Below, piece after piece: positions 36,501 to 49,500 of a stretch of 64,000 bases of DNA. Position 1 is the first letter of the stretch. Each line of letters opens with the position of its first letter. The position numbers were made by a program, and so were the translations under genes. The notes below the pieces were generated by a model. That model did no database searches. It had not been told where the DNA came from and was given only the letters and a program-made list of their open reading frames with translations. This DNA comes from Mastigias papua. Taxonomy: Eukaryota > Cnidaria > Scyphozoa > Rhizostomeae > Mastigiidae. Location: NCBI GenBank assembly GCA_964019165.1, contig OZ025268.1, positions 19,722,774 to 19,786,773 on the forward strand, given 5' to 3'.

Positions 36501-37165
36501 TTGGCCAAAAAGTAAGGCTATAACCTTGGTATTTTGCCCAAAAATGACCAAAATTCAAATTCATTCATTTTGATTGCAGATTGAAAAGTGATGAAAATGA
36601 GCGACTTTTGGCCAAAAAGTAAGGCTATAACCTTGGTATTTTGCCCAAAAATGACCAAAATTCAAATTCATTCATTTTGATTGGAGATTGAAAAGTGATG
36701 AAAATGAGCGATGTTTGGCCAAAAAGTAAGGCTATAACCTTGGTATTTTGCCCAAAAATGACCAAAATTCAAATTCATTCATTTTGATTGCAGATTGAAA
36801 AGTGATGAAAATGAGCGAGTTTTGGCCAAAAAGTAAGGCTATAACCTTGGTATTTTGCCCAAAAATGACCAAAATTCAAATTCATTCATTTTGATTGCAG
36901 GTTGACAAGTGATGAAAATGAACGATTTTTGGCCAAAAAGTAAGGCTATAACCTTGGTATTTTGCCCAAAAATGACCAAAATTCAAATTCATTCATTTTG
37001 ATTGCAGATTGAAAAGTGATGAAAATGAGCGATTTTTGGCCAAAAAGTAAGGCTATAACCTTGGTATTTTGCCCAAAAATGACCAAAATTCAAATTCATT
37101 CATTTTGATTGCAGATTGAAAAGTGATGAAAATGAACGATTTTTGGCCAAAAAGTAAGGCTATAA
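30526..37165. repeat. 107-bp satellite array, block 2
   Basis: The same 107-bp monomer continues in register after the gypsy insertion, for about 62 copies. Variants here include CATTCAGTTTGATTGCAG (30890-31330), GTTGACAAGTGATG and GAGCGAGTTTTGG. Monomers are more uniform at the left end than in block 1. Confidence 0.97.
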
Positions 37166-37553
37166 TGTTAGAGTACAAGTTTTAGTGTTATCAATTGGTC
37201 ACGTCTTGTTGAGTATCGTTAGTCCTTTGTTTTATTGGCTCCGTCTTTTGTTGTTTCGCCATCGGCATATTGTGTTATTGCACCATTCATCTCCACAGTT
37301 GCTGTCATCATCTCTTTGTTTTGAGTGTTCCTAGTTGTTATCGTGTCAATGTCATATTGGTGTGTTGTACTTGGGATATCCGTTTTGTACTTGTAACCCC
37401 AGTCGTGATATAGTTGCAGTTATGTACAGTCGTGTTGGAAAAGCCATTTTAAGTTAAGTCTCGTTTCGAAGTTGTCACTTATTAGTGTATCTTTAGAGTG
37501 TTGTTATGGGAATACACCGTTTATTATACTTGTGTTAAATAAATCGTTTTACA
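37166..37553 (+). mobile_element. solo LTR
   Basis: A 388-bp unit starts TGTTAGAGT and ends TTTTACA, flanked by the 4-bp duplication ATAA, with the satellite resuming in register. AATAAA at 37538-37543 near the 3' end sets the likely orientation as plus. It contains no ORF. It is not the LTR of either gypsy element in this window. The best reading is recombination between the two LTRs of an inserted element. Confidence 0.85.
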
Positions 37554-40500
37554 ATAACCTTGGTATTTTGCCCAAAAATGACCAAAATTCAAATTCATTC
37601 ATTTTGATTGCAGATTGAAAAGTGATGAAAATGAGCGATTTTTGGCCAAAAAGTAAGGCTATAACCTTGGTATTTTGCCCAAAAATGACCAAAATTCAAC
37701 TTCATTCATTGTGATTGCAGATTGAAAAGTGATGAAAATGAGCGATTTTTGGCCAATAAGTAAGGCTATAACCTTGGTATTTTGCCCAAAAATGACCAAA
37801 ATTCAAATTCATTCATATTGATTGCAGATTGACAAGTGATGAAAATGAGCGATTTTTGGCCAAAAAGTAAGGCTATAACCTTGGTATTTTGCCCAAAAAT
37901 GACCAAAATTCAAATTCATTCATTTTGATTGCAGATTGAAAAGTGATGAAAATGAGCGATTTTTGGCCAAAAAGTAAGGCTATAACCTTGGTATTTTGCC
38001 CAACAATGACCAAAATTCACATTCATTCATTATGATTGCAGATTGAAAAGTGATGAAAATGAGCGTTTTTTGGTCAAAAAGTAAGGCTATAACCTTGGTA
38101 TTTTGCCCAAAAATGACCAAAATTCAAATTCATTCATTTTGATTGCAGATTGAAAAGTGATGAAAATGAGCGATTTTTGGCCAAAAAGTAAGGCTATAAC
38201 CTTGGTATTTTGCCCAAAAATGACCAAAATTCACATTCATTCATTTTGATTGCAGATTGAAAAGTGATGAAAATGAGCGATTTTTGGCCAAAAAGTAAGG
38301 CTATAACCTTGGTATTTTGCCCAAAAATGACCAAAATTCAACTTCATTCAGTTTGATTGCAGATTGAAAAGTGATGAAAATGAGCGATTTTTGGCCAAAA
38401 GTAAGGCTATAACCTTGGTATTTTGCCCAAAAATGACCAAAATTCAAATTCATTCATTTTGATTGCAGATTGAAAAGTGATGAAAATGAGCGATTTTTGG
38501 CCAAAAAGTAAGGCTATAACCTTGGTATTTTGCCCACATATGACCAAAATTCAAATTCATTCATTTTGATTGCAGATTGAAAAGTGATGAAAATGAACGA
38601 TTTTTGGCCAAAAAGTAAGGCTATAACCTTGGTATTTTGCCCAAACATGACCAAAATTCAATTTCATTCATTTTGATTGCAGATTGAAAAGTGATGAAAA
38701 TGAGCGATTTTTGGCCAAAAAGTAAGGCTATAACCTTGGTATTTTGCCCAAAAATGACCAAAATTCAAATTCATTCATTTTGATTGCAGATTGACAAGTG
38801 ATGAAAATGAGCGATTTTTGGCCAAAAAGTAAGGCTATAACCTTGGTATTTTGCCCAAACATGACCAAAATTCAAATTCATTCATTTTGATTGCAGATTG
38901 AAAAGTGATGAAAATGAGCGATTTTTGGCCAAAAAGTAAGGCTATAACCTTGGTATTTTGCCCAAAAATGACCAAAATTCAAATTCATTCATTTTGATTG
39001 CAGATTGAAAAGTGATGAAATTGAACGATTTTTGGCCAAAAAGTAAGGCTATAACCTTGGTATTTTGCCCTAAAATGACCAAAATTCAAATTCATTCATT
39101 TTGATTGCAGATTGAAAAGTGATGAAAATGAGCGATTTTTGGCCATAAAGTAAGGCTATAACCTTGGTATTTTCCCCACATATGACCAAACTTCAAATTC
39201 ATTCATTTTGATTGCAGATTGAAAAGTGATGAAAATGAACGATTTGTGGCCAAAAAGTAAGGCTATAACCTTGGTATTTTGCCCAAACATGACCAAAATT
39301 CAATTTCATTCATTTTGATTGCAGATTGAAAAGTGATGAAAATGAGCGATTTTTGGCCAAAAAGTAAGGCTATAACCTTGGTATTTTGCCCAAAAATGAC
39401 CAAAATTCAAATTCATTCATTTTGATTGCAGATTGAAAAGTGATGAAAATGAGCGATTTTTGGCCAAAAAGTAAGGCTATAACCTTGGTATTTTGCCCAA
39501 AAATGACGAAAATTCAAATTCATTCATTATGATTGCAGATTGAAAAGTGATGAAAATGAGCGATATTTGGTCAAAAAGTAAGGCTATAACCTTGGTATTT
39601 TGCCCAAAAATGACCAAAATTCAAATTCATTCATTTTGATTGCAGATTGAAAAGTGATGAAAATGAGCGATTTTTGGCCAAAAAGTAAGGCTATAACCTT
39701 GGTATTTTGCCCAAAAATGACCAAAATTCAACTTCATTCATTTTGATTGCAGATTGAAAAGTGATGAAAATGAGCGATTTTTGGCCAATAAGTAAGGCTA
39801 TAACCTTGGTATTTTGCCCAAAAATGACCAAAATTCAAATTCATTCATTTTGATTGCAGATTGAAAAGTGATGAAAATGAGCGATTTTTGGCCAAAAAGT
39901 AAGGCTATAACCTTGGTATTTTGCCCAAAAATGACGAAAATTCAAATTCATTCATTTTGATTGCAGATTGACAAGTGATGAAAATGAGCGATTTTTGGCC
40001 AATAAGTAAGGCTATAACCTTGGTATTTTGCCCAACAATGACCAAAATTCACATTCATTCATTATGATTGCAGATTGAAAAGTGATGAAAATGAGCGTTT
40101 TTTGGTCAAAAAGTAAGGCTATAACCTTGGTATTTTGCCCAAAAATGACCAAAATTCAAATTCATTCATTTTGATTGCAGATTGAAAAGTGATGAAAATG
40201 AGCGATTTTTGGCCAAAAAGTAAGGCTATAACCTTGGTATTTTGCCCAACAATGACCAAAATTCACATTCATTCATTATGATTGCAGATTGAAAAGTGAT
40301 GAAAATGAGCGTTTTTTGGTCAAAAAGTAAGGCTATAACCTTGGTATTTTGCCCAAAAATGACCAAAATTCAAATTCATTCATTTTGATTGCAGATTGAA
40401 AAGTGATGAAAATGAGCGATTTTTGGCCAAAACGTAAGGCTATAACCATTGGTATTTTGCCCAAAAATGACCAAAATTCACATTCATTCATTTTGATTGC

Positions 40501-43500
40501 AGATTGAAAAGTGATGAAAATGAGCGATTTTTGGCCAAAAAGTAAGGCTATAACCTTGGTATTTTGCCCAAAAATGACCAAAATTCAAATTCATTCATTT
40601 TGATTGCAGATTGAAAAGTGATGAAAATGAACGATTTTTGGCCAAAAAGTAAGGCTATAACCTTGGTATTTTGCCCAAACATGACCAAAATTCAATTTCA
40701 TTCATTTTGATTGCAGATTGAAAAGTGATGAAAATGAGCGATTTTTGGCCAAAAAGTAAGGCTATAACCTTGGTATTTTGCCCAAAAATGACCAAAATTC
40801 AAATTCATTCATTTTGATTGCAGATTGACAAGTGATGAAAATGAGCGATTTTTGGCCAAAAAGTAAGGCTATAACCTTGGTATTTTGCCCAAACATGACC
40901 AAAATTCAAATTCATTCATTTTGATTGCAGATTGAAAAGTGATGAAAATGAGCGATTTTTGGCCAAAAAGTAAGGCTATAACCTTGGTATTTTGCCCAAA
41001 AATGACCAAAATTCAAATTCATTCATTTTGATTGCAGATTGAAAAGTGATGAAATTGAACGATTTTTGGCCAAAAAGTAAGGCTATAAACTTGGTATTTT
41101 GCCCAAAAATGACCAAAATTCAAATTCATTCATTTTGATTGCAGATTGAAAAGTGATGAAAATGAGCGATTTTTGGCCAAAAAGTAAGGCTATAACCTTG
41201 GTATTTTCCCCACATATGACCAAACTTCAAATTCATTCATTTTGATTGCAGATTGAAAAGTGATGAAAATGAACGATTTTTGGCCAAAAAGTAAGGCTAT
41301 AACCTTGGTATTTTGCCCAAACATGACCAAAATTCAATTTCATTCATTTTGATTGCAGATTGAAAAGTGATGAAAATGAGCGATTTTTGGCCAAAAAGTA
41401 AGGCTATAACCTTGGTATTTTGCCCAAAAATGACCAAAATTCAAATTCATTCATTATGATTGCAGATTGAAAAGTGATGAAAATGAGCGATATTTGGTCA
41501 AAAAGTAAGGCTATAACCTTGGTATTTTGCCCAAAAATGACCAAAATTCAAATTCATTCATTTTGATTGCAGATTGAAAAGTGATGAAAATGAGCGATTT
41601 TTGGCCAAAAAGTAAGGCTATAACCTTGGTATTTTGCCCAAAAATGACCAAAATTCAACTTCATTCATTTTGATTGCAGATTGAAAAGTGATGAAAATGA
41701 GCGATTTTTGGCCAATAAGTAAGGCTATAACCTTGGTATTTTGCCCAAAAATGACCAAAATTCAAATTCATTCATTTTGATTGCAGATTGAAAAGTGATG
41801 AAAATGAGCGATTTTTGGCCAAAAAGTAAGGCTATAACCTTGGTATTTTGCCCAAAAATGACCAAAATTCAAATTCATTCATTTTGATTGCAGATTGACA
41901 AGTGATGAAAATGAGCGATTTTTGGCCAATAAGTAAGGCTATAACCTTGGTATTTTGCCCAACAATGACCAAAATTCACATTCATTCATTATGATTGCAG
42001 ATTGAAAAGTGATGAAAATGAGCGTTTTTTGGTCAAAAAGTAAGGCTATAACCTTGGTATTTTGCCCAAAAATGACCAAAATTCAAATTCATTCATTTTG
42101 ATTGCAGATTGAAAAGTGATGAAAATGAGCGATTTTTGGCCAAAAAGTAAGGCTATAACCTTGGTATTTTGCCCAACAATGACCAAAATTCACATTCATT
42201 CATTATGATTGCAGATTGAAAAGTGATGAAAATGAGCGTTTTTTGGTCAAAAAGTAAGGCTATAACCTTGGTATTTTGCCCAAAAATGACCAAAATTCAA
42301 ATTCATTCATTTTGATTGCAGATTGAAAAGTGATGAAAATGAGCGATTTTTGGCCAAAAAGTAAGGCTATAACCTTGGTATTTTGCCCAAAAATGACCAA
42401 AATTCACATTCATTCATTTTGATTGCAGATTGAAAAGTGATGAAAATGAGCGATTTTTGGCCAAAAAGTAAGGCTATAACCTTGGTATTTTGCCCAAAAA
42501 TGACCAAAATTCAAATTCATTCAGTTTGATTGCAGATTGAAAAGTGATGAAAATGAGCGATTTTTGGCCAAAAGTAAGGCTATAACCTTGGTATTTTGCC
42601 CAAAAATGACCAAAATTCAAATTCATTCATTTTGATTGCAGATTGAAAAGTGATGAAAATGAGCGATTTTTGGCCAAAAAGTAAGGATATAACATTGGTA
42701 TTTTGCCCACATATGACCAAAATTCAAATTCATTCATTTTGATTGCAGATTGAAAAGTGATGAAAATGAGCGATTTTTGGCCAAAAAGTAAGGCTATAAC
42801 CTTGGTATTTTGCCCAAAAATGACCAAAATTCAAATTCATTCATTTTGATTGCAGATTGACAAGTGATGAAAATGAGCGATTTGTGGCCAATAAGTAAGG
42901 CTATAACCTTGGTATTTTGCCCAACTATGACCAAAATTCACATTCATTCATTATGATTGCAGATTGAAAAGTGATGAAAATGAGCGTTTTTTGGTCAAAA
43001 AGTAAGGCTATAACCTTGGTATTTTGCCCAAAAATGACCAAAATTCAAATTCATTCATTTTGATTGCAGATTGAAAAGTGATGAAAATGAGCGATTTTTG
43101 GCCAAAAAGTAAGGCTATAACCTTGGTATTTTGCCCAACAATGACCAAAATTCACATTCATTCATTATGATTGCAGATTGAAAAGTGATGAAAATGAGCG
43201 TTTTTTGGTCAAAAAGTAAGGCTATAACCTTGGTATTTTGCCCAAAAATGACCAAAATTCAAATTCATTCATTTTGATTGCAGATTGAAAAGTGATGAAA
43301 ATGAGCGATTTTTGGCCAAAAAGTAAGGCTATAACCTTGGTATTTTGCCCAAAAATGACCAAAATTCACATTCATTCATTTTGATTGCAGATTGAAAAGT
43401 GATGAAAATGAGCGATTTTTGGCCAAAAAGTAAGGCTATAACCTTGGTATTTTGCCCAAAAATGACCAAAATTCAAATTCATTCAGTTTGATTGCAGATT

Positions 43501-46500
43501 GAAAAGTGATGAAAATGAGCGATTTTTGGCCAAAAGTAAGGCTATAACCTTGGTATTTTGCCCAAAAATGACCAAAATTCAAATTCATTCATTTTGATTG
43601 CAGATTGAAAAGTGATGAAAATGAGCGATTTTTGGCCAAAAAGTAAGGATATAACCTTGGTATTTTGCCCACATATGACCAAAATTCAAATTCATTCATT
43701 TTGATTGCAGATTGAAAAGTGATGAAAATGAGCGATTTTTGGCCAAAAAGTAAGGCTATAACCTTGGTATTTTCCCCACATATGACCAAACTTCAAATTC
43801 ATTCATTTTGATTGCAGATTGAAAAGTGATGAAAATGAGCGATTTTTGGCCAAAAAGTAAGGCTATAACCTTGGTATTTTCCCCACATATGACCAAACTT
43901 CAAATTCATTCATTTTGATTGCAGATTGAAAAGTGATGAAAATGAACGATTTTTGGCCAAAAAGTAAGGCTATAACCTTGGTATTTTGCCCAAACATGAC
44001 CAAAATTCAATTTCATTCATTTTGATTGCAGATTGAAAAGTGATGAAAATGAGCGACTTTTGGCCAAAAAGTAAGGCTATAACCTTGGTATTTTGCCCAA
44101 AAATGACCAAAATTCAAATTCATTCATTTTGATTGCAGATTGAAAAGTGATGAAAATGAGCGATTTTTGGCCAAAAAGTAAGGCTATAACCTTGGTATTT
44201 TGCCCAAAAATGACCAAAATTCAAATTCATTCATTATGATTGCAGATTGACAAGTGATGAAAATGAGCGATATTTGGTCAAAAAGTAAGGCTATAACCTT
44301 GGTATTTTGCCCAAAAATGACCAAAATTCAAATTCATTCATTTTGATTGCAGATTGAAAAGTGATGAAAATGAGCGATTTTTGGCCAAAAAGTAAGGCTA
44401 TAACCTTGGTATTTTGCCCAAAAATGACCAAAATTCAACTTCATTCATTTTGATTGCAGATTGAAAAGTGATGAAAATGAGCGATTTTTGTCCAATAAGT
44501 AAGGCTATAACCTTGGTATTTTGCCCAAAAATGACCAAAATTCAAATTCATTCATTTTGATTGCAGATTGAAAAGTGATGAAAATGAGCGATTTTTGGCC
44601 AAAAAGTAAGGCTATAACCTTGGTATTTTGCCCAAAAATGACGAAAATTCAAATTCATTCATTTTGATTGCAGATTGACAAGTGATGAAAATGAGCGATT
44701 TTTGGCCAATAAGTAAGGCTATAACCTTGGTATTTTGCCCAAAAATGACCAAAATTCAAATTCATTCATTTTGATTGCAGATTGAAAAGTGATGAAAATG
44801 AGCGATTTTTGGCCAAAAAGTAAGGCTATAACCTTGGTATTTTGCCCAAAAATGACCAAAATTCAAATTCATTCATTTTGATTGCAGATTGAAAAGTGAT
44901 GAAAATGAGCGATATTTGGCCAAAACGTAAGGCTATAACCTTGGTATTTTGCCCACATATGACCAAAATTCAAATTCATTCATTTTGATTGCAGATTGAA
45001 AAGTGATGAAAATGAGCGATTTTTGGCCAAAAAGTAAGGCTATAACCTTGGTATTTTGCCCACATATGACAAAAATTCAAATTGATTCATTTTGATTGCA
45101 GATTGAAAAGTGATGAAAATGAACGATTTTTGGCCAAAAAGTAAGGCTATAACCTTGGTATTTTGCCCAAAAATGACCAAAATTCAAATTCATTCATTTT
45201 GATTGCAGATTGACAAGTGATGTAAATGAACGATTTTTGGCCAAAAAGTAAGGCTATAACCTTGGTATTTTGCCCAAAAATGACCAAAATTCACATTCAT
45301 TCATTTTGATTGCAGATTGAAAAGTGATGAAAATGAACGATTTTTGGCCAAAAAGTAAGGCTATAACCTTGGTATTTTGCCCAAAAATGACCAAAATTCA
45401 AATTCATTCATTTTGATTGCAGATTGAAAAGTGATGAAAATGAGCGATTTTTGGCCAATAAGTAAGGCTATAACCTTGGTATTTTGCCCAAAAATGACCA
45501 AAATTCAAATTCATTCATTTTGATTGCAGATTGAAAAGTGATGAAAATGAGCGATTTTTGGCCAAAAAGTAAGGCTATAACCTTGGTATTTTGCCCACAT
45601 ATGACAAAAATTCAAATTGATTCATTTTGATTGCAGATTGAAAAGTGATGAAAATGAACGATTTTTGGCCAAATAGTAAGGCTATAACCTTGGTATTTTG
45701 CCCAAACATGACCAAAATTCAAATTCATTCATTTTGATTGCAGATTGACAAGTGATGAAAATGAGCGATTTTTGGCCAAACAGTAAGGCTATAACCTTGG
45801 TATTTTGCCCAAAAATGACCAAAATTCAAATTCATTCATTTTGATTGCAGATTGACAAGTGATGTAAATGAACGATTTTTGGCCAAAAAGTAAGGCTATA
45901 ACCTTGGTATTTTGCCCAAAAATGACCAAAATTCAAATTCATTCATTTTGATTGCAGATTGAAAAGTGATGAAAATGAACGATTTTTGGCCAAAAAGTAA
46001 GGCTATAACCTTGGTATTTTGCCCAAAAATGACCAAAATTCAAATTCATTCATTTTGATTGCAGATTGAAAAGTGATGAAAATGAGCGATTTTTGGCCAA
46101 TAAGTAAGGCTATAACCTTGGTATTTTGCCCAAAAATGACCAAACTTCAAATTCATTCATTTTGATTGCAGATTGAAAAGTGATGAAAATGAGCGATGTT
46201 TGGCCAAAAAGTAAGGCTATAACCTTGGTATTTTGCCCAAAAATGACCAAAATTCAAATTCATTCATTTTGATTGCAGATTGAAAAGTGATGAAAATGAG
46301 CGATTTTTGGCCAAAAAGTAAGGCTATAACCTTGGTATTTTGCCCAAAAATGACCAAAATTCAACTTCATTCATTTTGATTGCAGATTGAAAAGTGATGA
46401 AAATGAGCGATTTTTGGCCAATAAGTAAGGCTATAACCTTGGTATTTTGCCCAAAAATGACCAAACTTCAAATTCATTCATTTTGATTGCAGATTGAAAA

Positions 46501-49500
46501 GTGATGAAAATGAGCGATTTTTGGTCAAAAAGTAAGGCTATAACCTTGGTATTTTGCCCAAAAATGACCAAAATTCAAATTCATTCATTTTGATTGCAGA
46601 TTGAAAAGTGATGAAAATGAGCGATTTTTGGCCAAAAAGTAAGGCTATAACCTTGGTATTTTGCCCAAAAATGACCAAAATTGAACTTCATTCATTTTGA
46701 TTGCAGATTGAAAAGTGATGAAAATGAGCGATTTTTGGCCAATAAGTAAGGCTATAACCTTGGTATTTTGCCCAAAAATGACCAAACTTCAAATTCATTC
46801 ATTTTGATTGCAGATTGAAAAGTGATGAAAATGAGCGATTTTTGGTCAAAAAGTAAGGCTATAACCTTGGTATTTTGCCCAAAAATGACCAAAATTCAAA
46901 TTCATTCATTTTGATTGCAGATTGAAAAGTGATGAAAATGAGCGATTTTTGGCCAAAAAGTAAGGCTATAACCTTGGTATTTTGCCCAAAAATGACCAAA
47001 ATTCAAATTCATTCATTTTGATTGCAGATTGAAAAGTGATGAAAATGAGCGATTTTTGGTCAAAAAGTAAGGCTATAACCTTGGTATTTTGCCCAAAAAT
47101 GACGAAAATTCAAATTCATTCATTTTGATTGCAGATTGAAAAGTGATGAAAATGAGCGATTTTTGGCCAAAAAGTAAGGCTATAACCTTGGTATTTTGCC
47201 CAAAAATGACCAAAATTCAAATTCATTCATTATGATTGCAGATTGACAAGTGATGGAAATGAGCGATTTTTGGCCAAAAAGTAAGGCTATAACCTTGGTA
47301 TTTTGCCCAAAAATGACCAAAATTCAAATTCATTCATTTTGATTGCAGATTGACAAGTGATGAAAATGAGCGATTTTTGGCCAAAAAGTAAGGCTATAAC
47401 CTTGGTATTTTGCCCAAAAATGACCAAAATTCAAATTCATTCATTTTGATTGCAGATTGAAAAGTGATGAAAATGCGCGATTTTTGCCCAAAAAGTAAGG
47501 CTATAACCTTGGTATTTTGCCCAAAAATGACCAAAATTCAAATTCATTCAGTTTGATTGCAGACTGACAAGTGATGAAAATGAGCGATTTTTGGCCAAAA
47601 AGTAAGGCTATAACCTTGGTATTTTGCCCAAAAATGACCAAAATTCAAATTCATTCATTTTGATTGCAGATTGAAAAGTGATGGAAATGAGCGATGTTTG
47701 GCCAAAAAGTAAGGCTATAACCTTGGTATTTTGCCCACATATGACCAAAATTCAAATTCATTCATTTTGATTGCAGATTGAACAGTGATGAAAATGAACG
47801 ATTTTTGGCCGAAAAGTAAGGCTATAACCTTGGTATTTTGCCCAAACATGACCAAAATTCAAATTCATTCATTTTGATTGCAGATTGAAAAGTGATGAAA
47901 ATGAGCGATTTTTGGCCAAAAAGTAAGGCTATAACCTTGGTATTTTGCCAAAAAATGACCAAAATTCAAATTCATTCATTTTGATTGCAGATTGAACAGT
48001 GATGAAAATGAACGATTTTTGGCCAAAAAGTAAGGATATAACCTTGGTATTTTGCCCAAAAATGACCAAAATTCAAATTCATTCATTTTGATTGCAGATT
48101 GAAAAGTGATGGAAATGAGCGATGTTTGGCCAAAAAGTAAGGCTATAACCTTGGTATTTTGCCCACATATGACCAAAATTCAAATTCATTCATTTTGATT
48201 GCAGATTGAACAGTGATGAAAATGAACGATTTTTGGCCGAAAAGTAAGGCTATAACCTTGGTATTTTGCCCAAACATGACCAAAATTCAAATTCATTCAT
48301 TTTGATTGCAGATTGAAAAGTGATGAAAATGAGCGATTTTTGGCCAAAAAGTAAGGCTATAACCTTGGTATTTTGCCAAAAAATGACCAAAATTCAAATT
48401 CATTCATTTTGATTGCAGATTGAACAGTGATGAAAATGAACGATTTTTGGCCAAAAAGTAAGGATATAACCTTGGTATTTTGCCCACATATGACCAAAAT
48501 TCAAATTCATTCAGTTTGATTGCAGATTGAAAAGTGATGAAAATGAACGATTTTTGGCCAAAAAGTAAGGCTATAACCTTGGTATTTTGCCCAAACATGA
48601 CCACAATTCAAATTCATTCATTTTGATTGCAGATTGACAAGTGATGAAAATGAGCGATTTTTGGCCAAAAAGTAAGGCTATAACCTTGGTATTTTGCCCA
48701 AAAATGACCAAAATTCAAATTCATTCATTTTGATTGCAGATTGAAAAGTGATGAAAATGAGCGATGTTTGGCCAAAAAGTAAGGCTATAACCTTGGTATT
48801 TTGCCCAAAAATGACCAAAATTCAAATTCATTCATTTTGATTGCAGATTGAAAAGTGATGGAAATGAGCGATGTTTGGCCAAAAAGTAAGGCTATTACCT
48901 TGGTATTTTGCCCACATATGACCAAAATTCAAATTCATTCATTTTGATTGCAGATTGAACAGTGATGAAAATGAACGATTTTTGGCCAAAAAGTAAGGCT
49001 ATAACCTTGGTATTTTGCCCAAACATGACCAAAATTCAAATTCATTCATTTTGATTGCAGATTGAAAAGTGATGAAAATGAGCGATTTTTGCCCAAAAAG
49101 TAAGGCTATAACCTTGGTATTTTGCCCAAAAATGACCAAACTTCGAATTCATTCATTTTGATTGCAGATTGAACAGTGATGAAAATGAACGATTTTTGGC
49201 CAAAAAGTAAGGCTATAACCTTGGTATTTTGCCCACATATGACCAAAATTCAAATTCATTCATTTTGATTGCAGATTGAAAAGTGATGAAAATGAACGAT
49301 TTTTGGCCAAAAAGTAAGGCTATAACCTTGGTATTTTGCCCAAACATGACCAAAATTCAAATTCATTCATTTTGATTGCAGATTGAAAAGTGATGAAAAT
49401 GAGCGATTTTTGGCCAAAAAGTAAGGCTATAACCTTGGTATTTTGCCCAAAAATGACCAAAATTCAAATTCATTCATTTTGATTGCAGATTGAAAAGTGA

